Made by a program: the position numbers and the translations under genes | Assembly: GCF_003391055.1 (NCBI RefSeq) | Contig: NZ_QUAJ01000012.1 | Span: 1 to 64,000, forward strand | Source of the DNA: Psychrilyobacter piezotolerans | GTDB lineage: Bacteria; Fusobacteriota; Fusobacteriia; Fusobacteriales; Fusobacteriaceae | Direction of reading: 5' to 3' | DNA: 64,000 bases | Shown: positions 1 through 8,660 of the stretch, in pieces | Layout of the letters: every line of letters begins with the position of its first letter | Numbering within the stretch: position 1 is the stretch's first letter | The notes under the pieces: generated by a model | Told to the model about the DNA's origin: nothing | The model's input: the letters and a program-made list of their open reading frames with translations, nothing else | Database searches by the model: none

Positions 1-160
1 TTTATATACATTTTTTTATTCATTTATTTCCTAAAAGTAATTTTTCCTCTAAAAATTCTTTACCACCCAACTAAACTTCTTCTTTTTTACAAATATTCAA
101 ATTTATAATTTCCTAGATAATAAAAAATTTCAATTTACCGAAATAGAAAGTTCCGGCAAA

Positions 161-2533
161 ATGAAAAAAAGAAAACCCTCCCTTCAATATTACCCCATCT
201 ATTATATTGAACCGCTCAAAGGAAACGAAGCTGCCTTGGGATTTGATTTATTTTCTAATAAAAACAGAGGGGAAGCAATTTTAAATTCATTAAAAACCGG
301 AAAAACAACAGGAATATCAAAAATTAAATTAGTTCCAGAAAAGGGGAAAAAAGATGAATTCCTTATTTTAAACCCTGTATATAAATCTGAAAACAATATA
401 TTAGGTTTTATTTCAGGAGTTTTTAAAATAGATGATATTATAAATTCTTCTTTAGGTCTCTTGATAAAAAATGACTTGGATTTTCAGATTTATGATGCCA
501 CAGAAAATAAAAATATCCCAATTTATACAACTAAAGATTATTTTAAAAGATTGCATTTATACCAGTCTTCAGATCTTTATTTTGAAGATTTTATACATTT
601 CCCAAATCAAAATTGGAGAATCAGGTTTATACCCGGAAAATTATTTTTCTTAAATGAATTTATAAAATGGAATTGGACAATTTTTGTTTTTTTTAACATA
701 ATAACTATAATGTTCAGTAGAGCGGTCTATAATAAAATTAAATATACCAATGAAATAGAAAATTTAATGAAGAAATCTGTAGAGGATGGAACAAAATTAA
801 GGCTGTCTGCCCACATTATAGAAAATACACCTGAAGGTGTAATAATTACAGATAAATATAATAAAATTATTTCTGTCAACCATTCATTTTTAAAAACTAC
901 CGGGTATAAAAAAAGGGATTTAATTGGATATGACCCTAAAATTTTAAATTCAAATCACCATAACCAGTTTTTCTATAAAGAAATGTGGAATTCTATTAAA
1001 TATAAAGGGGAGTGGCGGGGGGAAATATGGAACAGAAGAAAAAATGGTGAAATCCACCCTGAATGGCTGAAGATAATAACAATCCGAAATAAGAAAAATA
1101 AAAATAATATTGATTATCATGTTGGTATGTTTTCAGATCTTTCAAACCAGGAACACATAAGAAAACAAATTCAGCATTTAGCATATTATGATTCATTAAC
1201 AGATCTTCCAAACAGAGAATTATTTAATAGCAGAGCAAAAAATTCAATTATAGACGCTGATCTGGAGAAAACAAGTATAGCTTTTATGTTTTTGGATCTA
1301 GACAGATTTAAAAATATAAATGATGCTTTAGGGCATTCTTCAGGTGATGAACTTTTAAAAAAAGTTGCTGCATCTCTAAAAGAAATAACCCTTGAAGATG
1401 AAATTGTCTCAAGATTCGGCGGGGATGAGTTTGTGATTCTGATACCATCTTTCGATTTTATAGATGATTTAAATAAACGAATAATAAGTATATTAAATAT
1501 ATTTAAATCTGCTTTTATTATTGACGGAAAAGAACTTTTTGTCACTTCCAGTATAGGTGTGAGTCTTTACCCTTTAAACGGTGAATCTTTAGATGAACTT
1601 ATCAAAAATGCGGATACAGCAATGTATTTTGCCAAAAGATCCGGAAGAAATAATTTTAAATTTTATACAGAAAATATGAATTCTAAATTTATGAAAAATC
1701 TTGATCTTGAAAATAAAATGAGACAGGCATTAAAAAATGAGGAGTTTTACCTGGAGTATCAGCCCCAGGTAAATACAGTCACAAAAAAAATTATTTCTTG
1801 TGAAGCACTTATTCGTTGGAAAAGCCCTGAATTTGGAACTATTTCACCGGATGATTTTATAAGGATAGCAGAAGACAGCGGACTTATTATTCCTATAACA
1901 AGGTGGATCTTAGAAAAAGTTTTTTACGAAATAAAAAAAGTTATTGAAATAGATCCAAATATATATATATCCATTAATATTTCCGGATATCAGATAAAAC
2001 ACAGTAATTTACCTAAAATGATTGAAGATGTTTTGGATCAGGAAAAAATAGATTTAAAACATATAGAACTCGAGTTAACAGAATCTATGCTGATGGATGA
2101 CATCTTAAAGAATGCAGAAATTATGTCAAAATTAAAAGATTTAAATATTAAATTAGCAATAGATGATTTCGGAACTGGTTATTCATCTTTAAGTTACCTT
2201 AAGAAGTTCCCTATAGATAAATTAAAAATAGATAAATCTTTTATAGATGGAATTACAACTAATGAAGAGGATAAGGTAATTGTTAAAACAATAATTTCTA
2301 TGGCACATAATTTAGGTTTTAAAGTCATAGCGGAAGGTGTAGAAACCAAAGAACAATTTGATTTTTTAAAAACTTATAATTGCGATGAAATTCAAGGATA
2401 TTATTTTAGTAAACCTGTATCCATAGAAAAAATCATGGAATATTTAGAAGAAAATACATTTAATACCAATTTGATGAATTCTTATTACAATCCTATACAT
2501 AGTGAAATTGTAAATACTTATAAATCTATTTAA
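161..2533 (+). CDS. CHASE-PAS-GGDEF-EAL cyclic-di-GMP protein, 5' truncated
   Basis: Membrane protein for cyclic-di-GMP turnover. In order: the second half of a CHASE sensor (residues 10-100, with YYPIYYIEPL and NEAALGFDL), a transmembrane helix (about 167-188), a PAS domain (about 213-325), a GGDEF domain (intact GGDEF at 420-424) and an EAL domain (EAL at 548-550, then ELTES, DDFGTGYSS and AEGVET). Both catalytic signatures look intact, so it could make or degrade c-di-GMP. The start is doubtful. CHASE-like sequence (FQFTEIESSGK) continues in frame upstream of this ATG to a stop at 50-52. The first half of CHASE and the usual N-terminal membrane helix are missing, and no good ribosome binding site precedes position 161. 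The gene may be 5'-degraded or frameshifted near the window edge. A hairpin terminator follows. Confidence 0.8.
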   Translation: MKKRKPSLQYYPIYYIEPLKGNEAALGFDLFSNKNRGEAILNSLKTGKTTGISKIKLVPEKGKKDEFLILNPVYKSENNILGFISGVFKIDDIINSSLGLLIKNDLDFQIYDATENKNIPIYTTKDYFKRLHLYQSSDLYFEDFIHFPNQNWRIRFIPGKLFFLNEFIKWNWTIFVFFNIITIMFSRAVYNKIKYTNEIENLMKKSVEDGTKLRLSAHIIENTPEGVIITDKYNKIISVNHSFLKTTGYKKRDLIGYDPKILNSNHHNQFFYKEMWNSIKYKGEWRGEIWNRRKNGEIHPEWLKIITIRNKKNKNNIDYHVGMFSDLSNQEHIRKQIQHLAYYDSLTDLPNRELFNSRAKNSIIDADLEKTSIAFMFLDLDRFKNINDALGHSSGDELLKKVAASLKEITLEDEIVSRFGGDEFVILIPSFDFIDDLNKRIISILNIFKSAFIIDGKELFVTSSIGVSLYPLNGESLDELIKNADTAMYFAKRSGRNNFKFYTENMNSKFMKNLDLENKMRQALKNEEFYLEYQPQVNTVTKKIISCEALIRWKSPEFGTISPDDFIRIAEDSGLIIPITRWILEKVFYEIKKVIEIDPNIYISINISGYQIKHSNLPKMIEDVLDQEKIDLKHIELELTESMLMDDILKNAEIMSKLKDLNIKLAIDDFGTGYSSLSYLKKFPIDKLKIDKSFIDGITTNEEDKVIVKTIISMAHNLGFKVIAEGVETKEQFDFLKTYNCDEIQGYYFSKPVSIEKIMEYLEENTFNTNLMNSYYNPIHSEIVNTYKSI

Positions 2534-2610
2534 TGACATTATGATTTAAATTCCTAGAATTGGTATAATTTATAAAGCAAAAGATCCTATTTTTTATACC
2601 AGATACTAGA

Positions 2611-2652
2611 AAAAAAAGATGATTTCCGTATTATACGGAAGTCATCTTTTTT
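2611..2652. terminator. Bidirectional intrinsic terminator
   Basis: A 13-bp stem (2618-2630 with 2634-2646, one G-T pair, TTA loop) is flanked by seven A on the left and six T on the right. It can end both the GGDEF-EAL gene and the convergent methionine gamma-lyase gene. Confidence 0.85.
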
Positions 2653-2678
2653 GATTTATAACTTATTGTCCTACTATT

Positions 2679-3869
2679 TTATAATTTTTCTAACCCCTGC
2701 TTTAAATCATCTATAATATCATTTACACCTTCTAAACCTACAGATATTCTAACTAATCCCTCAGTTATTCCTGATGCTGCTCTCTCCTCTACTGTATATG
2801 GAGAATGAGTCATAGATGCCGGGTGCTGGATTAAAGTTTCTGTATCCCCTAAACTTACTGCCAGAGTGCATAATTCCAAGCTGTTTAATAATTTTTTTCC
2901 TGCTTCCAATCCGCCTTTTACGTCAAATGCTATTATTCCTCCGAATCCATTCATTTGCTCCTTTGCAATTTCATGTCCTTCATGAGATTCAAGTCCTGGA
3001 TAGTATACCTTTTCTATCATAGGATGAGCATCTAAGAATCTAGCTATCTCACCTGCATTACTGCAGTGTCTTTCCATTCTAAGTTCTAAAGTCTTCATTC
3101 CTCTTATCATAAGGAAAGCGTCTTGCGGGCTGAGAACAGAACCAGTCATATCCTTTACACCTACTAATCTTATCTGGGTTACTGTCTCTAAGTCTCCTGC
3201 TACAAATCCTGCTACTACGTCTCCATGACCGTTTAAATATTTAGTAGCTGAATGAACTACTAAGTCGGCTCCTAATTTTATAGGATTTTGAAGATATGGT
3301 GTTGCAAATGTATTGTCTACTATTACCTTAGTTCCTTCATTTTCATGAGCTATTTCACAAACAGCCTTTACATCCACAACTTTTAAATTAGGGTTTGCAG
3401 GTGTTTCTAAATAAACTATTCTAGTGTTAGATTTCATAGCTTTTTTTACTGCTTCCAAATCAGAAGTATCCACAAATTCTACATCTATTCCAAATTTAGT
3501 TAATCCATGACATAAGAATGCGTATGTACACCCGTATAAAGTTTTGTCCGCCAACACATGATCTCCAGCTTTAAGCAGTGTCCACATAGTAGAAGAGATA
3601 GCTCCCATTCCTGAACTAGTTGCTAACGCCGCTTCTGCTCCCTCTAATAATGCTAATTTTCCTTCTACAACACTTGATGTAGGATTTCCTAATCTTGAAT
3701 AAATATATCCTGCTTCCTCTAAAGCAAATCTTTTACCACCTTGTTCTGCACTGTCAAATACAAATGTAGAACTTTGGTATATTGGTGTAGTTAACGTTCC
3801 GAATGGATTTTTTTCTGCTCCTCCATGTATAGCCTTTGTTCCAAATCCTTTTTCCTGAATCCCTTTCAT
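2679..3869 (-). CDS. megL: Methionine gamma-lyase
   Basis: PLP enzyme of the Cys/Met metabolism family that splits L-methionine into methanethiol, ammonia and 2-oxobutyrate. The 396-residue length is normal. The PLP lysine is K210 in SATKYLNGHGD. The cofactor phosphate region has YSRLGNPT (58-64) and SSGMGA (85-90). The active-site LYGCT (111-115) carries the cysteine typical of true methionine gamma-lyases rather than cystathionine lyases. The ATG has an AAGGGGG ribosome site. It follows an NhaC-family transporter on the same strand with 170 bp between, and has its own promoter there (3912-3940). In fusobacteria this enzyme supports amino-acid fermentation and volatile sulfur production. Cystathionine gamma-lyase or homocysteine desulfhydrase activity is a less likely alternative. 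Confidence 0.87.
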   Translation of the reverse strand: MKGIQEKGFGTKAIHGGAEKNPFGTLTTPIYQSSTFVFDSAEQGGKRFALEEAGYIYSRLGNPTSSVVEGKLALLEGAEAALATSSGMGAISSTMWTLLKAGDHVLADKTLYGCTYAFLCHGLTKFGIDVEFVDTSDLEAVKKAMKSNTRIVYLETPANPNLKVVDVKAVCEIAHENEGTKVIVDNTFATPYLQNPIKLGADLVVHSATKYLNGHGDVVAGFVAGDLETVTQIRLVGVKDMTGSVLSPQDAFLMIRGMKTLELRMERHCSNAGEIARFLDAHPMIEKVYYPGLESHEGHEIAKEQMNGFGGIIAFDVKGGLEAGKKLLNSLELCTLAVSLGDTETLIQHPASMTHSPYTVEERAASGITEGLVRISVGLEGVNDIIDDLKQGLEKL

Positions 3870-3911
3870 TTAAAGCCCCCTTATTTCTTGTTTTTTCTTT
3901 TTCTTTATACC

Positions 3912-3940
3912 ACTATACACCTTTTGTGCCCAATATGCAA
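3912..3940 (-). promoter_or_regulatory. Promoter of megL
   Basis: On the minus strand, TTGCAT (3935-3940) and TATAGT (3912-3917) are separated by exactly 17 bp, about 40 bp upstream of the megL start. Confidence 0.65.
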
Positions 3941-3942
3941 CA

Positions 3943-4022
3943 CTTTATTCTAAAAAAACATACTTTTTTTATTAGAAAACATATTTTTTTGTTAAGAAAT
4001 ATAATCATTTGTTAAAAAATGT
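3943..4022. repeat. Four 20-bp tandem A/T-tract repeats upstream of megL
   Basis: Four degenerate units of exactly 20 bp lie just upstream of the megL -35 box (3943-3962, 3963-3982, 3983-4002, 4003-4022). Units two to four share a T-run followed by TTA and an A-run ending in A-T. The period is close to two helical turns. This could be an UP-element-like array or a regulator binding array, which is inference. Confidence 0.5.
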
Positions 4023-4039
4023 AACTTTAAAAAAACAGC

Positions 4040-5395
4040 TTATATCCCCTCTACTTCCGCTTCCCATACCCATGGTTTTTTTCTCATAAGACCATCAGCA
4101 AATGGTATATGTATTGAAATTATAACAGATGCGATCAATAACTGCTGGTACCATAGTAAAGGCATAACTTCTAAAGGTGTAACTTTACCTCCTGCAAATC
4201 CTACCAAAATTAACATTTGAGCTCCATAAGGAATAAATCCCTGAGCTATACAAGAGAAAATATCCAATATGGCAGCACTTTTTCTTGGGTCAACATCATA
4301 TTTTCTGCAAAGTTTTTTAGCTATAGAACCATTTATAATTATAGCAACGGTATTGTTGGCAACTGCCATATCTGTAAGTCCTACCAATGCTCCTATCCCT
4401 AACTGGGCAGTTTTCGGACCTTTAATACTTTTTTGGATTTTTTCAAGGAGCCACTGAATCCCACCGGCTTTGGTAACCATAGCAGCTAAACCACCTGTAA
4501 GAAATGAAAGAAGAAAAATTTCATTCATTCCTACAAACCCATTGTAAACTTCCTTTGAAAAAGTAAGGAGAGTGAAATCTCCATAAACAGCTCCAATTAT
4601 TCCTGAAAGAGCAATACCTCCAGTTAAAACAACGAAAACATTCATTCCAATCAAAGAAAACGCCAGTACAAAGACATAAGGCAAAATTTTAATCAGATTG
4701 AAATCATAGTTTTGAACTTCAGGCAAAATTTCAGGTCTGCCAAAAACAACCAAAAGGATAATAGTAAGAATAGCTGCAGGAGCAGTAATCAAGATATTAA
4801 CCCTGAACTTATCCTTCATCTCTACCCCCTGCGTTCTGGTAGCTGCAATTGTGGTATCTGAAATTATTGAAAGATTATCTCCAAACATAGCTCCCCCCAT
4901 AACAGCAGAAAGTACCAAAGGAAGAGAAAGTCCTCCTTTTTCAGCCAGTCCTACGGCAATAGGAGCGATGGCAACAATGGCTCCGACAGAAGTCCCTGTA
5001 GCCGTAGAAATAAATCCGGCGATAATAAATAACCCAGCAGCGATATATTGTGCAGGGATATAGGTAAGCCCTAAGTTAACTGTAGAATCCACTCCACCCA
5101 TAGCTTTTGATACTCCGGCAAAAGCCCCGGCAAGTAAATATATTATACACATTATTATAATATCCTGGTGGCCGCACCCCTTGACAAAAGTACTAAATTT
5201 TTCGTTGATCGTGCCTTTAAAAAGAATGAAGGCAGTAACTATCCCGGCAAAAGCCGCAATAGGAGCAGGCAGTTGATAAAATGCTAATTCCACCCCCTGG
5301 GATTGAAGGATCAATCCGCTTCCTAAATAAATTCCGATAAAAATAAAAAACGGTACCAATCCCTTAAAACTTCCCTTGATTTTTTCTTCTTTCAT
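4040..5395 (-). CDS. NhaC-family Na+/H+ antiporter-type transporter
   Basis: Polytopic inner-membrane protein of the NhaC superfamily, 451 residues, with about 11-12 hydrophobic helices. Recognisable stretches are the glycine-rich STATGTSVGAI, GAMFGDNLSIISDTT and the late TDMAVANNTVAI. The GDN..S.ISDTT motif is the hallmark of the family. Members exchange Na+ with H+, malate/lactate or arginine/ornithine, and some carry methionine (MetT type). Here the next gene downstream is methionine gamma-lyase, so methionine uptake is a reasonable guess. No SAM riboswitch is visible upstream, so this is only inference. A Na+/H+ antiporter is the conservative call. Confidence 0.8.
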   Translation of the reverse strand: MKEEKIKGSFKGLVPFFIFIGIYLGSGLILQSQGVELAFYQLPAPIAAFAGIVTAFILFKGTINEKFSTFVKGCGHQDIIIMCIIYLLAGAFAGVSKAMGGVDSTVNLGLTYIPAQYIAAGLFIIAGFISTATGTSVGAIVAIAPIAVGLAEKGGLSLPLVLSAVMGGAMFGDNLSIISDTTIAATRTQGVEMKDKFRVNILITAPAAILTIILLVVFGRPEILPEVQNYDFNLIKILPYVFVLAFSLIGMNVFVVLTGGIALSGIIGAVYGDFTLLTFSKEVYNGFVGMNEIFLLSFLTGGLAAMVTKAGGIQWLLEKIQKSIKGPKTAQLGIGALVGLTDMAVANNTVAIIINGSIAKKLCRKYDVDPRKSAAILDIFSCIAQGFIPYGAQMLILVGFAGGKVTPLEVMPLLWYQQLLIASVIISIHIPFADGLMRKKPWVWEAEVEGI

Positions 5396-5590
5396 TTTCT
5401 TCCCCCTATTAATTTTTAATAAACAATAAATAAATTAGAACCTATATAAACTTCATATTTCTATTTCTGCACCTTATGTTTATACAACATTTTTTCAACG
5501 AAATCAAATATTTTGTGTGTTTTGTGAACTAAAAAAACCATTATCGAACTAAATTAGCTTTTTATACGGTTTTTTTAATACTTACCAAAG

Positions 5591-5616
5591 AAAAAAGAGC
5601 AGAATCTAAGTTCTGC
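5591..5616 (-). terminator. Intrinsic terminator after the PhnA-like gene
   Basis: GCAGAA (5599-5604) pairs with TTCTGC (5611-5616). On the minus strand the stem is followed by CTC and six T (5591-5596). Confidence 0.75.
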
Positions 5617-5627
5617 CCCCTATATTT

Positions 5628-6032
5628 TTATTTCCTGCTTATCTTCTCCACTAATTCTGCTAACTCCTCATCCATATAGACCATATCCATCAGATCATCT
5701 ATCCACGAGTATTTTCCTTGGATCTGTTTTATAAGGTCTATTGCTGTGGCTTTTACTATATTTACCTCACTCCAGATTGCATGATTTAAAAATCTTAGGT
5801 CGTTTTCATCGGCTTTTTGTAACCTCTCTATGGTATCCATACACGTATCACAGATATGGATACACCTGTCGTAATCAGGTTCTTCCTCTATTTTCCCGAC
5901 CTCAAATATATTTAATTTTTTCCCTGTTTCCCCACATAATTCACATGTGGATTTAGATCTTCTCACCAGTGTTTTACCGAATAATGATACCTTATTTTTT
6001 CTGTCCTTTGCCTCGTCATATCCTCTTGCCAT
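5628..6032 (-). CDS. PhnA-like zinc-binding protein
   Basis: 134-residue soluble protein. It resembles the N-terminal module of long PhnA-family proteins: a basic start with SLFGKTLVRRSKS, then a CELCG pair, FEVGKIEEEP, a second pair HICDTC, and NHAIWSEVNIVKATA, which matches the 'WSEvpaVq' region of that family. The classic C-terminal PhnA domain is absent, so this is a stand-alone version. The two Cys-x-x-Cys pairs probably hold zinc. Despite the name, PhnA is not a proven phosphonate enzyme and the true role is unknown. It lies 15 bp after the MFS transporter gene and is probably co-transcribed with it. A terminator follows directly. Confidence 0.65.
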   Translation of the reverse strand: MARGYDEAKDRKNKVSLFGKTLVRRSKSTCELCGETGKKLNIFEVGKIEEEPDYDRCIHICDTCMDTIERLQKADENDLRFLNHAIWSEVNIVKATAIDLIKQIQGKYSWIDDLMDMVYMDEELAELVEKISRK

Positions 6033-6047
6033 AACTACAATCTCCTT

Positions 6048-7160
6048 TTATTCTTTTATTTTTTTCCCCCAAAACATCAATATCAGGGCTGTAAATGCCA
6101 ATATTGTAAAAAATCCATAGATATAAACTGCTGAGGACTGCTCTATGATCACTCCTGAAATATACTGGACAAACATCCCACCCAAGGAACCTGCTGCCAT
6201 AAAGATAGTTATTGCCGTTCCCAAGGTGTTTTTTTCTACAATATTTCGAACAAATAGATTTGCACCTGCAAAGAATAACCCTACGGAAGCTCCCTGGGAT
6301 AAAAAAGTTCCTGCTATCACAGATGGTTTAGATAATAAAAAGTATACTCCCCATCTGACAGTTATACACAGCACTGCTAAAGTAACTACAAATTCTACCC
6401 CTTTTTTACTTATTAATTTTGTAGACACCCCGATAAAAGGTACTTCGCTGAGAGTCATCAGGAAAATAGTCGTTCCCAATAATGCCATAGAACCACCTAT
6501 TTCCTTGAAATAGACTCCAAAATAACTGTTATGACCATTATTGGTTCCTAAAAACAACATGGAAACAATTACGAAAACAATATATCTTTTATTGGTTAGA
6601 AGTTTTTTTATGTCTACCTTTTCATCCTCTTCATGTGTACTTTTCATCTTCACAGGTATTTTTAAAATAATTACCCCTGTTACAATTGAAACAACTGCTG
6701 CTAAATATAAAAATGAAGAAGGCCCGAATATCTCTATAACTTTTCCCGAGACTAAAGCTCCCACAGCAAATCCGATAGAGCCCCATAACCTTATCTTTCC
6801 AAAGGCATAATCGGTGGATAAAGACACCGTATCCATAAGGGGCATCTCACAAAAAACTGCTATTGCATAGAGGGAATATAAGGTCAGTATACCCATAAAT
6901 GAATTTATATAATTCATGAAAAATAGGGTAATAAAAATAACTCCTGTTATTAAAACCAGTATTTCTTTAGATTTTTTTGTCTTATCGTTTATATATCCTA
7001 AAACCGGCTGAACAGCCATGGCTAAAAATGATCCTATAGCAAAAATCATCCCTGACTGCCCCCCTGATATATGGATAGTTTCAAAAAATTGGGAGAAATA
7101 GAGCATACTGGCTCCCAAGGTAAAGTAGAATGTAAAATAATATAATATGTAGATCGACAC
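6048..7160 (-). CDS. MFS transporter, LacY/nucleoside-symporter-like
   Basis: Inner-membrane major facilitator of 370 residues with about 11-12 helices in two halves. The loop between helices 2 and 3 has GYINDKTKKSKE, the usual 'G.l.Dr' signature. The short first helix (YYFTFYFTLGASMLYFSQF) and the pattern over the first half resemble the MFS_1-like group, which includes LacY-type sugar and nucleoside symporters and Bacillus YwbF. The substrate cannot be read from sequence. Several charged residues remain in helices, as expected for H+ symport. It is the first gene of a two-gene unit with the PhnA-like protein. Confidence 0.72.
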   Translation of the reverse strand: MSIYILYYFTFYFTLGASMLYFSQFFETIHISGGQSGMIFAIGSFLAMAVQPVLGYINDKTKKSKEILVLITGVIFITLFFMNYINSFMGILTLYSLYAIAVFCEMPLMDTVSLSTDYAFGKIRLWGSIGFAVGALVSGKVIEIFGPSSFLYLAAVVSIVTGVIILKIPVKMKSTHEEDEKVDIKKLLTNKRYIVFVIVSMLFLGTNNGHNSYFGVYFKEIGGSMALLGTTIFLMTLSEVPFIGVSTKLISKKGVEFVVTLAVLCITVRWGVYFLLSKPSVIAGTFLSQGASVGLFFAGANLFVRNIVEKNTLGTAITIFMAAGSLGGMFVQYISGVIIEQSSAVYIYGFFTILAFTALILMFWGKKIKE

Positions 7161-7235
7161 TGATTTCCTCCTTGATTTCTTCCCTATATTTCAAATTTAT
7201 CTTTCTTACAATTATATCATAGAATATGTTATTGC

Positions 7236-7313
7236 GTAGGGGTAATTCATGAATCCCCCCCTACATCAAATTTGATACCGTATCCCCATTAATAATTTCA
7301 TCGAATATTTTCT
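7236..7313. repeat. REP-type palindrome joined to a transposase gene remnant
   Basis: 7236-7264 is an imperfect copy of the 28-bp palindrome found inside the neighbouring transposase gene. It has the same half (GTAGGGGTAATTCATGAAT) and an altered C-run on the other side. Next to it, 7265-7313 read on the minus strand still encodes KIFDEIINGD, a degenerate copy of the IFGEIINGN stretch of the transposase. This is probably a leftover of a rearrangement or copying event. Confidence 0.6.
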
Positions 7314-7362
7314 TAATTTTTATCTTTGTATTTCATTTATAAAATTCTGCTTTCCCTAAAAT

Positions 7363-7884
7363 TTACCTACAATTAAACCTGTCTTCCTTCCAATTTCTTG
7401 GGTTATTCCTTATATAATCTGATATCCTCGCATATTCTTCCTCATCTCTGATTATATGTTCATAATAATTTCTCTGCCATACCTTGCCGGTATTATTATT
7501 TAATATATTTATTTTTTTTGTCGATAACATTTTAAATTTACCGATCAATTTTGGAATTAACATTTTTCGCCGGGATTTCATATCATTTTCCCGTAGGGGT
7601 AATTCATGAATTACCCCTACATCAAATTTAATTTCAATAATCCCATGAAAATGATTTGGCATAAGACAATATTTCGATACATTTATATTTTTTGTTTCTA
7701 AATCATTCCATTCATTTTCTACAATTTTACCTAATCTGTTTAATATCATATTTCCATTGATTATTTCACCAAATATTCCCCCTCTATTTTGTGTACATAT
7801 GGTTATAAAATACAATCCATTTTTACTATAATCATAATTTTTTAACCTGATACTCCTTCTTCCATAGGTGCAATTATCTCTCAT
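7363..7884 (-). CDS. rayT: REP-associated tyrosine transposase (RAYT, IS200-like fold)
   Basis: Single-copy Y1-transposase relative that acts on REP palindromes. It has the RAYT opening (RRSIRLKNYDYSKNGLYFITICTQNR), the HUH metal motif in MPNHFHGII, and the late WQRNYYEHIIRDEEEY block that holds the catalytic tyrosine. It ends with NNPRNWKEDRF. ATGs exist at 7893 and 7884. The second has AAGG nine bases ahead and is preferred (173 residues). A perfect 28-bp REP palindrome lies inside the gene (7593-7620) and is translated as VGVIHELPLR between the HUH motif and the Tyr helix. The insert stays in frame, so the gene is possibly still active. There is no second transposase or IS end nearby. Confidence 0.82.
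   Translation of the reverse strand: MRDNCTYGRRSIRLKNYDYSKNGLYFITICTQNRGGIFGEIINGNMILNRLGKIVENEWNDLETKNINVSKYCLMPNHFHGIIEIKFDVGVIHELPLRENDMKSRRKMLIPKLIGKFKMLSTKKINILNNNTGKVWQRNYYEHIIRDEEEYARISDYIRNNPRNWKEDRFNCR
7593..7620. repeat. Perfect 28-bp REP palindrome inside the transposase gene
   Basis: The half-site GTAGGGGTAATTCA is followed by its exact reverse complement. Relatives occur at 7236-7264, 36521-36548 and 61658-61685, the last two outside coding DNA. AAATTTGATG flanks both copies at 7.2-7.6 kb. These look like REP elements mobilised by the RAYT. Confidence 0.85.
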
Positions 7885-7965
7885 AATTATCATCCTTATT
7901 TTAATATTTTATAGGATCTCCAGAAAGAGCACCCTGCAATAATTTTATTTATATGTATTATCTGC

Positions 7966-8604
7966 CTAATACATATACTCCTCATAATACCTCTTCAACT
8001 TTTCCTCATCCAATATATTTATACAATCTTTATTTTTTTCAATGCACCCTTCATGGACTAACTCACCGGTTAATTTATAGAGCATACTCCTTCCTACATT
8101 GAGAACATGGGCAATGTCGTTATACTTTAAAAAATGCATCTTCCCGTCTACCGAATTACTCATAATTATGAATGCAAAGAATACCTTGGCTCCCCCATGG
8201 GAACGCATAAAAAATCCCCTTGCTCCCTGCCTTATTACTCCAGAACCTCTTTCTAAAATAAACCTGAGGATCTTAGCATCATTGAACATATGTTCTTCCA
8301 AAAATTTCTCATCCAGTACCACTGCCCTGACCTTTTTTGTGGCAGCCACCATCTCCCAATCCCTTATATCTTTTTGCAGGTACATATTTATCCCTATAAA
8401 TTGATTGGGCTTAAAAAAATAAGGATGGATTATCTTTTCCCCGTCATGATATCTGACAGCATATACCGTTCCCTCAAGAAGATATAGGATTTTACGTTCA
8501 TCTAAGGCCAATAGGAATTCTCCCCTATGATATTCCCTGATACTTAAATTTTTAATCAAATCTTTAGACAAAATTTTTTCCAAAACCCCAAATTCCCCTT
8601 TCAT
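7966..8604 (-). CDS. Crp/Fnr-family transcriptional regulator
   Basis: 212-residue cytoplasmic DNA-binding protein. The N-terminal part (about 10-125) is a cyclic-nucleotide-type jelly roll (REYHRGEFLLALDERKILYLLEGTVYAVRYHDGEKIIHPYFF read in pieces). The C-terminal part (about 140-212) has a winged helix with YNDIAHVLNVGRSMLYKLTGEL as recognition helix. No FNR-type N-terminal cysteine cluster is present, so an oxygen-sensing Fe-S cluster is unlikely. The ligand is unknown. It is divergent from the outer-membrane barrel gene, and an 11-bp inverted repeat (8661-8687) between them is a possible operator. Confidence 0.8.
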   Translation of the reverse strand: MKGEFGVLEKILSKDLIKNLSIREYHRGEFLLALDERKILYLLEGTVYAVRYHDGEKIIHPYFFKPNQFIGINMYLQKDIRDWEMVAATKKVRAVVLDEKFLEEHMFNDAKILRFILERGSGVIRQGARGFFMRSHGGAKVFFAFIIMSNSVDGKMHFLKYNDIAHVLNVGRSMLYKLTGELVHEGCIEKNKDCINILDEEKLKRYYEEYMY

Positions 8605-8660
8605 TTATTGACCTCCGACCTGTCATTTTTTTTTAAAATTATACAAACTTAAAAAGCCAT

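Noticed and set aside
1186-1545. Antisense open frames within large genes
   Set aside because: They mirror strongly conserved genes and lack ribosome sites or family similarity.
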